Source: RGIG4097 sp045613765
GTDB lineage: Bacteria; Bacillota; Clostridia; Christensenellales; CAG-917
DNA length: 7,012 nucleotides
Assembly (NCBI GenBank): GCA_045613765.1
Contig: JAZLBO010000004.1
Coordinates: 1 to 7,012, forward strand
Direction of reading: 5' to 3'
The notes under the pieces are model-generated. The model saw only the letters and a list, made by a program, of their open reading frames with translations, was not told the DNA's origin and did not search any database. Of the stretch, positions 1-5,833 are shown in pieces (position 1 is the first letter of the stretch; each line of letters starts with the position of its first letter). The position numbers were made by a program, and so were the translations under genes.

Positions 1-1
1 A

Positions 2-1258
2 CTTGGCGACAAACTTATGGTGTCCGACAACACCGTGAGCAAGTGGGAACGTGACGAGCGTATGCCCGATATATCATTATTGCCAGTGATTGCAGAAGTC
101 TTTGGCATAACCACTGATGAACTTCTCCGTGGAGAAAGAAACAATCCGGAAAGAGAAGGGTACGGCACGGAAGAAACAGAAACCAAGCAAAAGGCAAAGA
201 GTGACAAACAGTTCAATCTTATGCTTGAACAAAAGAAGAAGAAATACAATTCTCAGACTTGCATAACCAGCACTTTATTGTTTTTGGGCTGTATCATGGG
301 ATTGATTCTGATGTTCACAGTGTGGGAGTTCTGCATGCCTATATGCTGTGCTTTCTTTGGCATTATTGCGCAAGGTTGTCAATTGGCATTTGCAAATCAT
401 GCAATAGTTAGGTCAGACGAAGATAATGGCAATCTGCAAAAAATTGGCAAATACAACAAGCATATTATTTGCAGTACCGCCAGCTTTACCATTGTAAACA
501 TCAGTGTGCAGGTAATAGCTGTTTTGGCGGCTTGTTCAGTGAACACTGGAAGTATCGGATGGCCTTGTTTGGGAATGATGTTGGTGCCACAAGTTTTGTA
601 TGCAATGTATGCTCTTGTCGTGCGAGAATTCTTCGTTAAACGTGGTTTCATTGTTGACTCAGAACAACAAGAAAAAATATTGAAAAAGAACAATGAAGTT
701 CTTAAAAAAATGTTCCTTGCATTTGCGGTGACCTCGGCAGTATTTGCGGTTGTTGGTTTTGTGGTTATTGAATTTTGTATTGATTTCTGGAAGCCTACAA
801 GGACATTTGATAGTGTTGATTCATTTAAGGAGTACGTGGAGAGTGAATATGATGAATATGCAGAAGGCATGAAAGAAGTGTATTGGATGGAGGATGAAAG
901 TGGTAATTGGTATTTTCGTCAAGAGGATTATGATGAATTTTGTGCTGAGTGCAAAGAAGAACGTACTCTAAAAACCGAAGATGGAAAAATTATCTGTGAG
1001 TACTACTGTCTTTCTGGTGCTTACGGGAAGGCAACGTATGAAATTAACAAGAAAGGGCAAACGGTTATAGGGATTTTAACTTGGGAAGAAGAATGGCTTG
1101 CCAACAATGCTTATTTTAATTGCTTGACATATGATTTGCCACTAATGTTGTTTGTATATCTCATTATACCTGTGATATTGTATCCGATATTGGCATATGT
1201 CAACAAAAAGAAAGTCCTCGCAGGTGCAGATGAAAACAAGGCAGAAAACCCGAATTAG
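2..1258 (+). CDS. Membrane-anchored XRE-family transcriptional regulator (5'-truncated)
   Basis: The reading frame is open from base 2, and the first residues (LGDKL, then MVSDNTVSKWERDERMPD) are the second half of an XRE/Cro-C1 helix-turn-helix, so the true start lies left of the window. The ATG at 17 is internal to the HTH. Numbering from that Met, the HTH ends near residue 39 (ITTDELLRG is a typical XRE end), followed by a Lys/Glu-rich linker. Six hydrophobic segments follow at about 83-103, 107-127, 149-172, 183-205, 232-256 and 373-396. With a cytoplasmic HTH, the acidic, Trp/Tyr-rich stretch at 257-372 would lie outside the membrane and could be a sensor. Role (inference): a one-component regulator that binds DNA while membrane-bound. 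The sensed signal and targets are unknown; target genes may lie upstream, outside the window. HTH call is firm; sensing is speculative. Confidence 0.85.
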   Translation, partial: LGDKLMVSDNTVSKWERDERMPDISLLPVIAEVFGITTDELLRGERNNPEREGYGTEETETKQKAKSDKQFNLMLEQKKKKYNSQTCITSTLLFLGCIMGLILMFTVWEFCMPICCAFFGIIAQGCQLAFANHAIVRSDEDNGNLQKIGKYNKHIICSTASFTIVNISVQVIAVLAACSVNTGSIGWPCLGMMLVPQVLYAMYALVVREFFVKRGFIVDSEQQEKILKKNNEVLKKMFLAFAVTSAVFAVVGFVVIEFCIDFWKPTRTFDSVDSFKEYVESEYDEYAEGMKEVYWMEDESGNWYFRQEDYDEFCAECKEERTLKTEDGKIICEYYCLSGAYGKATYEINKKGQTVIGILTWEEEWLANNAYFNCLTYDLPLMLFVYLIIPVILYPILAYVNKKKVLAGADENKAENPN

Positions 1259-1298
1259 ACGAACTTGCAACGGAATAATCTACAACAAATAACAAAAA

Positions 1299-1327
1299 CA
1301 AAAGGCACTCGCTTGAGTGCCTTTTTG
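1299..1327. terminator. Bidirectional rho-independent terminator between the XRE regulator and corA
   Basis: AAAGGCACTC (1301-1310), loop GCTT (1311-1314) and GAGTGCCTTT (1315-1324) form a perfect 10-bp stem, followed by T residues to 1326. The A-rich left flank becomes a T-rich tail on the minus strand, so the hairpin can also end corA, whose stop codon lies about 28 bases away. It sits about 40 bases after the stop of the plus-strand regulator gene. Confidence 0.9.
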
Positions 1328-1353
1328 ATTGGTTAGATTGTTGAATTTTGTGC

Positions 1354-2307
1354 TTATTTGAGCATCTTCTTCTTTGAAAGGATGATTGCAATGATGATGC
1401 AGATGATGACTGAGATGCCTATGACAACCCAGAATCCCCAAGGTTGACCTTCAAAGGGAACACCTGTATTCATACCCCAGAATGAGCCAATCATACTGGG
1501 TACTGCAACGATAAGTGTAAGTGAGGTCAAAACCTTCATTGCCACGTTTAGATTGTTGGAAATGATTGATGCGTAGGTGTCCATGGTGCTGTTCAAAATG
1601 TCACGATAGATGTTTGACATTTCGATAGCCTGTCTATTTTCAATAAGGACGTCTTCCCACAAATCTTCGTCTTCTTCAAAGAACTTGATATACTTTGGAA
1701 GTTTGTCAAGGACGACTGTATTTGAACGAAGTGACGTTGAGAAGTAAACCAATGAGTTTTCAAGGTCAAGCATTTCACTGAGTTCGCTATTTCTCATAGC
1801 CTTGTCAAGTTCGTTTTGAACACGTTGTGATGCACGGTCGATTTGACGAAGGTATTGAAGGTATTTCTTTGAAATTGCATATTGCAGTTGAAGCAAGAAT
1901 CTTGTACGCTTGTGGATATTGAAATCCTTGATAAAGCGTCCACTCATAAGGTCATTGATGATTGTTGTTTCATTAAGGCAAACGGTGACAACCACGTCGT
2001 CTGTTGCAATAAAACCGAAGGGCAGTGTTGAATATGTATAGTGGTCGCCGTCATCTTCAGTGATAGGGATGTCGGTGAGAGCGAGAAGAACGTTGTCTTC
2101 CTTTTCAATACGTGCTCTTTCTTCATCGTCCAATGCTGCTTTGATCATGTCTTCAGGGATATTGGTTGCACCGGCAATAAGTTCGATCTCTTTGTCGGTG
2201 GGATTGGACATGTGAATCCACATTCCTGAAAAGTCAAAGCCCTCGACAACAAGGTCGGGGTTTACGGAAACGATTGATTTGTTGAGTTTTTGGTAAACTT
2301 GAAGCAT
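1354..2307 (-). CDS. corA: CorA-family magnesium/divalent cation channel
   Basis: The 317-residue protein has CorA layout: a soluble N-terminal alpha/beta domain (about 1-145), a long helical stalk (about 146-255) and two C-terminal membrane helices (about 259-277 and 291-310). The signature GMN is at 278-280 (context GSFWGMNTGVP), directly after the first helix at the pore mouth; the protein ends in a basic tail (SKKKMLK). CorA proteins form pentameric inner-membrane channels for Mg2+ (also Co2+ or Ni2+). The loop lacks the MPEL motif of the E. coli/Salmonella type, as in many Firmicute members, so the exact ion is not certain. Start: ATG at 2307 has AGAGGAGG six bases upstream. A longer in-frame TTG start at 2358 has no comparable ribosome site and is rejected. 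It converges on the XRE gene and diverges from ppdK. Confidence 0.93.
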   Translation of the reverse strand: MLQVYQKLNKSIVSVNPDLVVEGFDFSGMWIHMSNPTDKEIELIAGATNIPEDMIKAALDDEERARIEKEDNVLLALTDIPITEDDGDHYTYSTLPFGFIATDDVVVTVCLNETTIINDLMSGRFIKDFNIHKRTRFLLQLQYAISKKYLQYLRQIDRASQRVQNELDKAMRNSELSEMLDLENSLVYFSTSLRSNTVVLDKLPKYIKFFEEDEDLWEDVLIENRQAIEMSNIYRDILNSTMDTYASIISNNLNVAMKVLTSLTLIVAVPSMIGSFWGMNTGVPFEGQPWGFWVVIGISVIICIIIAIILSKKKMLK

Positions 2308-2435
2308 AATCGGCCTCCTCTGGCAAGATAAAACGCACTGCCTTGTGGAAACCAGCAAAAGCGTGCGATTAGATGTTTATGATTTGGCTACTTCGGTAGT
2401 CTGAATCCATCGATATTTGCACTCCTAAATTTGAT
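2308..2435 (-). promoter_or_regulatory. Long, probably structured 5' leader of corA
   Basis: From the predicted start site near 2435 to the ATG at 2307 the leader is about 127 bases, long for this kind of gene. On the minus strand it can form three nested helices: GATG/CATC (2408-2411 with 2372-2375), GATT/AATC (2404-2407 with 2381-2384) and CTAC/GTAG (2396-2399 with 2388-2391) with a CGAA loop. A second hairpin pairs CGCAC/GTGCG (2363-2367 with 2334-2338) just before the ribosome site. It contains a 13-codon ORF at 2369-2410 (MDSDYRSSQIINI) preceded by AGGAG. I could not match it to the M-box or another known Mg2+ element. Regulatory function is inference. Confidence 0.35.
2314..2321 (-). 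promoter_or_regulatory. corA ribosome binding site
   Basis: On the minus strand AGAGGAGG lies six bases before the ATG at 2307. It decides the start over the in-frame TTG codon at 2358, which would add 17 residues (MLVSTRQCVLSCQRRPI) unlike a CorA N-terminus. Confidence 0.9.
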
Positions 2436-2441
2436 AAATTT

Positions 2442-2471
2442 ATTCTAACAAAAAAAAATCGTTGCCGTCAA
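2442..2471 (-). promoter_or_regulatory. Predicted sigma-A promoter of corA
   Basis: On the minus strand TTGACG (2471-2466) and TAGAAT (2447-2442) are separated by 18 bases, each box matching the consensus at five of six positions. The spacer is T-rich. The start site would be near 2435. Confidence 0.7.
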
Positions 2472-2481
2472 CTGAAATTAC

Positions 2482-2510
2482 TTGCAAAAATGACACTTTT
2501 TTGTTAAGAT
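2482..2510 (+). promoter_or_regulatory. Predicted promoter of ppdK
   Basis: TTGCAA (2482-2487) and TAAGAT (2505-2510) are separated by 17 bases; each matches four of six consensus positions. Start site would be near 2517, giving a leader of about 115 bases. The -35 box lies 10 bases from the -35 box of the divergent corA promoter, so a factor bound here could affect both. Confidence 0.5.
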
Positions 2511-2516
2511 ATTTAA

Positions 2517-2617
2517 GCGCGAGTTATTATACATATATGTTATGTGGGTAAAAAGGCGTGCGATACGCACCTGCTCGCAACAAAAACGTTTCAAAACAAA
2601 ATTATAAATGAATCTTA
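2517..2617 (+). promoter_or_regulatory. Possible structured leader of ppdK
   Basis: GCGAG (2519-2523) can pair with CTCGC (2574-2578), enclosing the palindrome ACATATATGT (2531-2540) and a tight hairpin GTGCG-ATA-CGCAC (2558-2570). No T-run follows, so it is not a terminator. It resembles no riboswitch I recognise. It may only stabilise the mRNA of a highly expressed gene. Confidence 0.3.
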
Positions 2618-2624
2618 TTGGAGG
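2618..2624 (+). promoter_or_regulatory. ppdK ribosome binding site
   Basis: TTGGAGG ends seven bases before ATG 2632. An in-frame ATG at 2608 lies upstream of this site, has only A/T-rich sequence before it and would add MNLIGGFQ, so 2632 is taken as the start. Confidence 0.88.
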
Positions 2625-2631
2625 ATTTCAA

Positions 2632-5268
2632 ATGAAAAAGTACTGCTATCTTTTCAGCGAAGGTAATGCAACCATGCGTGAACTTCTCGGTGGCAAAGGC
2701 GCAAACCTTGCAGAAATGACACACATCGGTCTTCCCGTACCCCAAGGCTTCACAATCACAACCGAAGCATGTACACAATACTACGAAGACGGTAGAAGAA
2801 TCAACGACGGCATCATGGCAGAAATCATGGAATACGTCGAAAAAATGGAAACCATCAACGGCAAAAAGTTTGGTGACCTCGAAAATCCCCTTCTCGTGTC
2901 AGTCCGTTCAGGCGCAAGAGCATCAATGCCCGGCATGATGGATACAATCCTCAACCTCGGTCTTAATGACGAAGTTGTTGAATCAATGATCTCACACAAC
3001 CCCGATCCCAAATTTAGAAGATTTGTCTACGACTCATACAGAAGATTTATCCAAATGTTCTCAGACGTCGTTATGGAAGTGGGCAAGAAATATTTTGAAG
3101 AACTCATTGACGAACTCAAAGAAAGAAAAGGCGTTGTAAGCGATATCGAACTTACAGCAGATGATCTCAAAGAACTTGCACAAGCATTCAAAGCAGAATA
3201 CAAAGCAAAGATCGGCGAAGATTTCCCCACAGACCCCAAAGTCCAACTCTACGAAGCAATCCGTGCAGTCTTCCGTAGCTGGGACAATCCTCGTGCAAAC
3301 GTCTATCGTCGTGACAATGATATCCCTTACAGCTGGGGTACAGCAGTCAACGTCATGCCTATGGTATTCGGCAACTTGAACGATAACTCAGGCACAGGTG
3401 TTGCATTTACACGTGACCCTGCAACTGGCGAAAAGAAATTGATGGGTGAATTCCTTGTCAACGCACAAGGTGAAGACGTCGTCGCAGGCGTACGTACACC
3501 TATGCCCATTGCACAAATGGCAGAAAAATTCCCCGAAGCATACAAGCAATTCACAGAAGTTTGCTCATTCCTTGAAAATCACTACCGTGATATGCAAGAT
3601 ATGGAATTTACCGTTGAAAATGGCAAACTCTATATGCTCCAAACAAGAAACGGCAAGCGTACTGCACAAGCAGCACTCCAAATTGCATGTAACCTTGTTG
3701 ACGAAGGTATGAGAACAGAAGAAGAAGCAGTCATGATGATTGATCCCAGAAACCTTGACACACTTCTTCACCCCCAATTTGACACCAAAGCATTGAAGGC
3801 AGCAAAGCCCATCGGCAAAGGCCTTGGCGCATCACCCGGTGCAGCATGTGGACAAATCGTCTTCACAGCAGAAGATGCAGAAGCATGGAACAATGCAGGC
3901 AAGAAGGTTATCCTTGTTCGTCTTGAAACATCACCCGAAGACATCACAGGCATGAAGTCATCACAAGGTATCCTCACAGTCCGTGGTGGTATGACATCAC
4001 ACGCAGCAGTCGTTGCACGTGGTATGGGTACATGTTGCGTTTCAGGTTGTAGCGAAATCAAGATGGACGAAGAAAACAAGAAGTTCGAACTTGGTGGCAA
4101 AGTTTACAACGAAGGCGACGTTATCTCAATTGATGGCTCAACAGGCAATATCTATGGCGAAGCAATCCCCACAGTTGACGCAGAAATCAGTGGCAACTTT
4201 GGAAGAATTATGAGCTGGGCAGACAAATTTAGACGTCTTCAAGTTCGTACAAACGCAGATACACCCAAAGATGCAAGAAAGGCACGTGAACTCGGTGCAG
4301 AAGGTATTGGTCTTTGCAGAACAGAACACATGTTCTTTGAAGCAGACAGAATCCACGCAATGCGCCAAATGATCGTCTCTGACTCAGTTGAAAAGAGAGA
4401 AGTTGCACTTGCAAAACTTCTCCCCATGCAACAAAGCGACTTTGAAGGCATCTACGAAGCACTCGAAGGTTGCCCCGTCACAATTCGTTTCTTGGATCCT
4501 CCTCTCCACGAATTCGTGCCTACAGCAGAAGAAGAAATCGCAGCACTTGCAAAAGATATGGATATGACAGTGGCAGACGTCAAAGCAGTTATCGCAGGTC
4601 TCCACGAATTCAACCCCATGATGGGTCACAGAGGATGCCGTCTTGCAGTCACATATCCCGAAATCGCTGTCATGCAAACAAAGGCAGTTATCGGTGCAGC
4701 AATCAACGTACAAAAACGTCACCCCGAATGGAATATGGTTCCTGAAATCATGATTCCTCTCGTTGGCGAAGTCAAAGAACTTAAGTACGTCAAAGACGTA
4801 GTTGTCAAGACAGCAGACGAAACAATCAAGGCAGCAGGCGTTGATATGAAATATCTCGTCGGCACAATGATCGAAATCCCCAGAGCAGCAATCACTGCAG
4901 ACGAAATCGCAAAGGAAGCAGAATTCTTCTCATTCGGCACAAACGACCTTACACAAATGACATTCGGCTTCAGCCGTGATGACGCAGGCAAGTTTCTTGG
5001 TGCATACTACGACAAGAAGATCTACGAAAACGATCCTTTCGCACGTCTTGACCAAACTGGCGTTGGCAAACTCGTCAAGATGGCAGCAGGCCTTGGCAGA
5101 GCAACACGTCCTGACATCCACCTTGGTATCTGTGGCGAACACGGTGGCGATCCCACATCAGTCGAATTCTGCCACGGCGCAGGCCTTGACTATGTCAGCT
5201 GTTCACCCTTCAGAGTTCCTATCGCAAGACTCGCAGCAGCACAAGCAGCAATCAAAGATAGAAACTAA
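2632..5268 (+). CDS. ppdK: Pyruvate, phosphate dikinase (PPDK)
   Basis: This 878-residue cytoplasmic enzyme interconverts ATP + phosphate + pyruvate and AMP + PPi + PEP; length is normal for the family. Domains: N-terminal ATP-grasp nucleotide domain (1 to about 340), phosphohistidine swivel domain (about 380-510) and C-terminal PEP/pyruvate TIM barrel (about 530-875). Key residues are present: K22 (GGKGANLAEM), R92 (SVRSGARASMPG), E325 and Q337 in the ATP site, H457 in GGMTSHAAVVARG, R563 (LCRTEH), R619 (RFLDPPLHE), E748 (IEIPRA), N771/D772 (GTNDLTQ) and C834 (GICGEHGG). Thr455, two before the His, is where plant-type PPDK regulatory proteins act; none is seen here. In many anaerobes PPDK acts in glycolysis in place of or beside pyruvate kinase, conserving energy through PPi. 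Ala is nearly always GCA, Gln CAA and Thr mostly ACA, unlike neighbouring sfsA, suggesting high expression. Monocistronic. Confidence 0.99.
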   Translation: MKKYCYLFSEGNATMRELLGGKGANLAEMTHIGLPVPQGFTITTEACTQYYEDGRRINDGIMAEIMEYVEKMETINGKKFGDLENPLLVSVRSGARASMPGMMDTILNLGLNDEVVESMISHNPDPKFRRFVYDSYRRFIQMFSDVVMEVGKKYFEELIDELKERKGVVSDIELTADDLKELAQAFKAEYKAKIGEDFPTDPKVQLYEAIRAVFRSWDNPRANVYRRDNDIPYSWGTAVNVMPMVFGNLNDNSGTGVAFTRDPATGEKKLMGEFLVNAQGEDVVAGVRTPMPIAQMAEKFPEAYKQFTEVCSFLENHYRDMQDMEFTVENGKLYMLQTRNGKRTAQAALQIACNLVDEGMRTEEEAVMMIDPRNLDTLLHPQFDTKALKAAKPIGKGLGASPGAACGQIVFTAEDAEAWNNAGKKVILVRLETSPEDITGMKSSQGILTVRGGMTSHAAVVARGMGTCCVSGCSEIKMDEENKKFELGGKVYNEGDVISIDGSTGNIYGEAIPTVDAEISGNFGRIMSWADKFRRLQVRTNADTPKDARKARELGAEGIGLCRTEHMFFEADRIHAMRQMIVSDSVEKREVALAKLLPMQQSDFEGIYEALEGCPVTIRFLDPPLHEFVPTAEEEIAALAKDMDMTVADVKAVIAGLHEFNPMMGHRGCRLAVTYPEIAVMQTKAVIGAAINVQKRHPEWNMVPEIMIPLVGEVKELKYVKDVVVKTADETIKAAGVDMKYLVGTMIEIPRAAITADEIAKEAEFFSFGTNDLTQMTFGFSRDDAGKFLGAYYDKKIYENDPFARLDQTGVGKLVKMAAGLGRATRPDIHLGICGEHGGDPTSVEFCHGAGLDYVSCSPFRVPIARLAAAQAAIKDRN

Positions 5269-5298
5269 TCATTGAAATCCAATCCAACAACAATAAAC

Positions 5299-5328
5299 AA
5301 AAAAGGCACTCAACCGAGTGCCTTTTTT
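5299..5328 (+). terminator. Rho-independent terminator of ppdK
   Basis: Six A residues plus GGCACTC (to 5311), loop AACC (5312-5315), then GAGTGCC plus six T residues (5316-5328) form a 13-bp stem whose 3' side is the T-run. It starts about 30 bases after the ppdK stop. The symmetrical A/T flanks would let it work on either strand, but no minus-strand gene ends here. Confidence 0.93.
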
Positions 5329-5358
5329 GTTTGGTGGGGGACGGATTTTTTCTTTTTC

Positions 5359-5387
5359 TTGACTTTTGGGGTGGGGTGGGATAAGAT
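5359..5387 (+). promoter_or_regulatory. Predicted sigma-A promoter of the Nudix-sfsA operon, with a G-run spacer
   Basis: TTGACT (5359-5364) and TAAGAT (5382-5387) are exactly 17 bases apart. The spacer carries GGGG-T-GGGG-T-GGG (5368-5380) on the coding strand, unusual in this A/T-rich spacer. The start site would be near 5394, which excludes an upstream TTG start for the Nudix gene at 5366. Confidence 0.75.
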
Positions 5388-5405
5388 GGTGTTATCAAAT
5401 GGACG

Positions 5406-5431
5406 TGTGCACATATATGCGTGTGTGCATA
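5406..5431 (+). promoter_or_regulatory. Leader hairpin touching the Nudix ribosome binding site
   Basis: Bases 5406-5416 can pair with 5421-5431, with three G-T wobbles (5407/5430, 5414/5423, 5416/5421) and a four-base loop; its core is TGCACA against TGTGCA. The 3' arm ends at the first base of the AGGAGA ribosome site (5431-5436), so the fold could affect translation start. No known element recognised. Confidence 0.3.
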
Positions 5432-5436
5432 GGAGA
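5431..5436 (+). promoter_or_regulatory. Ribosome binding site of the Nudix gene
   Basis: AGGAGA is seven bases before ATG 5444. It decides this start over in-frame ATGs at 5399 and 5417, whose extra residues (MDVCTYMRVCIGELY) have no place in the Nudix fold and fall in the predicted leader. Confidence 0.85.
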
Positions 5437-5443
5437 ACTATAT

Positions 5444-5833
5444 ATGGTTGAAGTTGTGGCAGGACTTATTTGGAGAGGAGATAGGTTTATGATCTGTCAG
5501 CGTCCAAAGGACAAGGCAAGGGCTTTGCTTTGGGAGTTTGTTGGTGGCAAGATCGAGCCTAATGAGAGTGGCGAAGACGCGCTCATCCGTGAGTGCAAGG
5601 AAGAACTTGACATTATTGTCAAGCCCCTTGACGTCTTTTGTGACGTTGTGCACACTTATCCGGATATTGTTGTGCATCTAACTTTGTTCAATGCAGAAAT
5701 CCTTTCAGGCGAGCCCAAACTCATTGAACACAACGACCTTAGATGGATAACTCCCGACGAGATTGACAATTTTGACTTTTGTCCTGCAGACGTTGAGATT
5801 TTGGAGAAGATCAAATGCAATACAAGAAGATAG
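5444..5833 (+). CDS. MutT/NudG-like Nudix nucleotide pyrophosphohydrolase
   Basis: The 129-residue cytoplasmic protein has the compact one-domain Nudix layout. The Nudix box spans 35-57 (GKIEPNESGEDALIRECKEEL then DI): G35, E41, R49, E50, E53 and E54, the metal-binding and catalytic residues, are all present. The usual Gly near the end of the box is Asp56. The start VEVVAGLIWRGDRFMICQRP and LWEFVGGKIEP are typical of the MutT/NudG branch. This branch hydrolyses nucleoside triphosphates to monophosphate and PPi, either to remove 8-oxo-dGTP (MutT) or (d)CTP and modified pyrimidines (NudG). The C-terminal motif reads CPAD (113-116); MutT of E. coli has Asn where Asp116 stands and uses it to read 8-oxoguanine, so I lean to a NudG-like or broad substrate (recall, not alignment). 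Its last 19 bases overlap sfsA. Confidence 0.92.
   Translation: MVEVVAGLIWRGDRFMICQRPKDKARALLWEFVGGKIEPNESGEDALIRECKEELDIIVKPLDVFCDVVHTYPDIVVHLTLFNAEILSGEPKLIEHNDLRWITPDEIDNFDFCPADVEILEKIKCNTRR
5803..5810 (+). promoter_or_regulatory. sfsA ribosome binding site inside the Nudix gene
   Basis: GGAG (5803-5806) lies eight bases before ATG 5815, within the coding sequence of the Nudix gene. Together with the 19-base overlap this points to translational coupling. Confidence 0.75.

Larger units (their letters stand above)
2308..2631. other. Divergent corA/ppdK intergenic region
   Basis: This 324-base gap holds the corA leader (to about 2435), the corA promoter (2442-2471), the ppdK promoter (2482-2510) and the ppdK leader (about 2517-2631). 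Apart from the 13-codon candidate in the corA leader I see no gene and no tRNA. The 9-mer GCGTGCGAT occurs twice in direct orientation (2361-2369 and 2556-2564), once in each leader. Confidence 0.7.

Noticed and set aside
397..870. 157-codon minus-strand frame opposite the XRE regulator
   Set aside because: Ser/Thr-rich, no domain features, no ribosome site seen, and fully overlapped by a well-supported gene.
2308..2358. N-terminal extension of corA from TTG at 2358
   Set aside because: The strong AGAGGAGG site fits the ATG at 2307, and the extension would cover that site.
2388..2399. Plus-strand CTAC-TTCG-GTAG hairpin as a small RNA or terminator
   Set aside because: Only a four-base stem, no T-run, and no plus-strand promoter seen upstream; the minus-strand corA leader explains it better.
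2308..2435. M-box, NiCo or c-di-GMP-I riboswitch upstream of corA
   Set aside because: The leader is long and foldable, but I could not find the conserved sequence blocks of any of these classes.
2581..2594. CcpA cre-like site around the AAACGTTT palindrome before ppdK
   Set aside because: The central CG and flanking A/T fit, but the outer TG and the C of the 3' CA are missing.
3768..4100. 110-codon open frame antisense to ppdK, with several others inside the gene (such as 4384-4722)
   Set aside because: They lie wholly within a certain PPDK gene, have low-complexity composition (Ser/Pro/Ala- or Cys-rich) and arise from its strongly biased codon use.
5366..5443. Longer Nudix start from TTG at 5366 or ATG at 5399
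   Set aside because: The TTG lies between the -35 and -10 boxes; the ATGs lack a ribosome site and the extension does not fit the fold.
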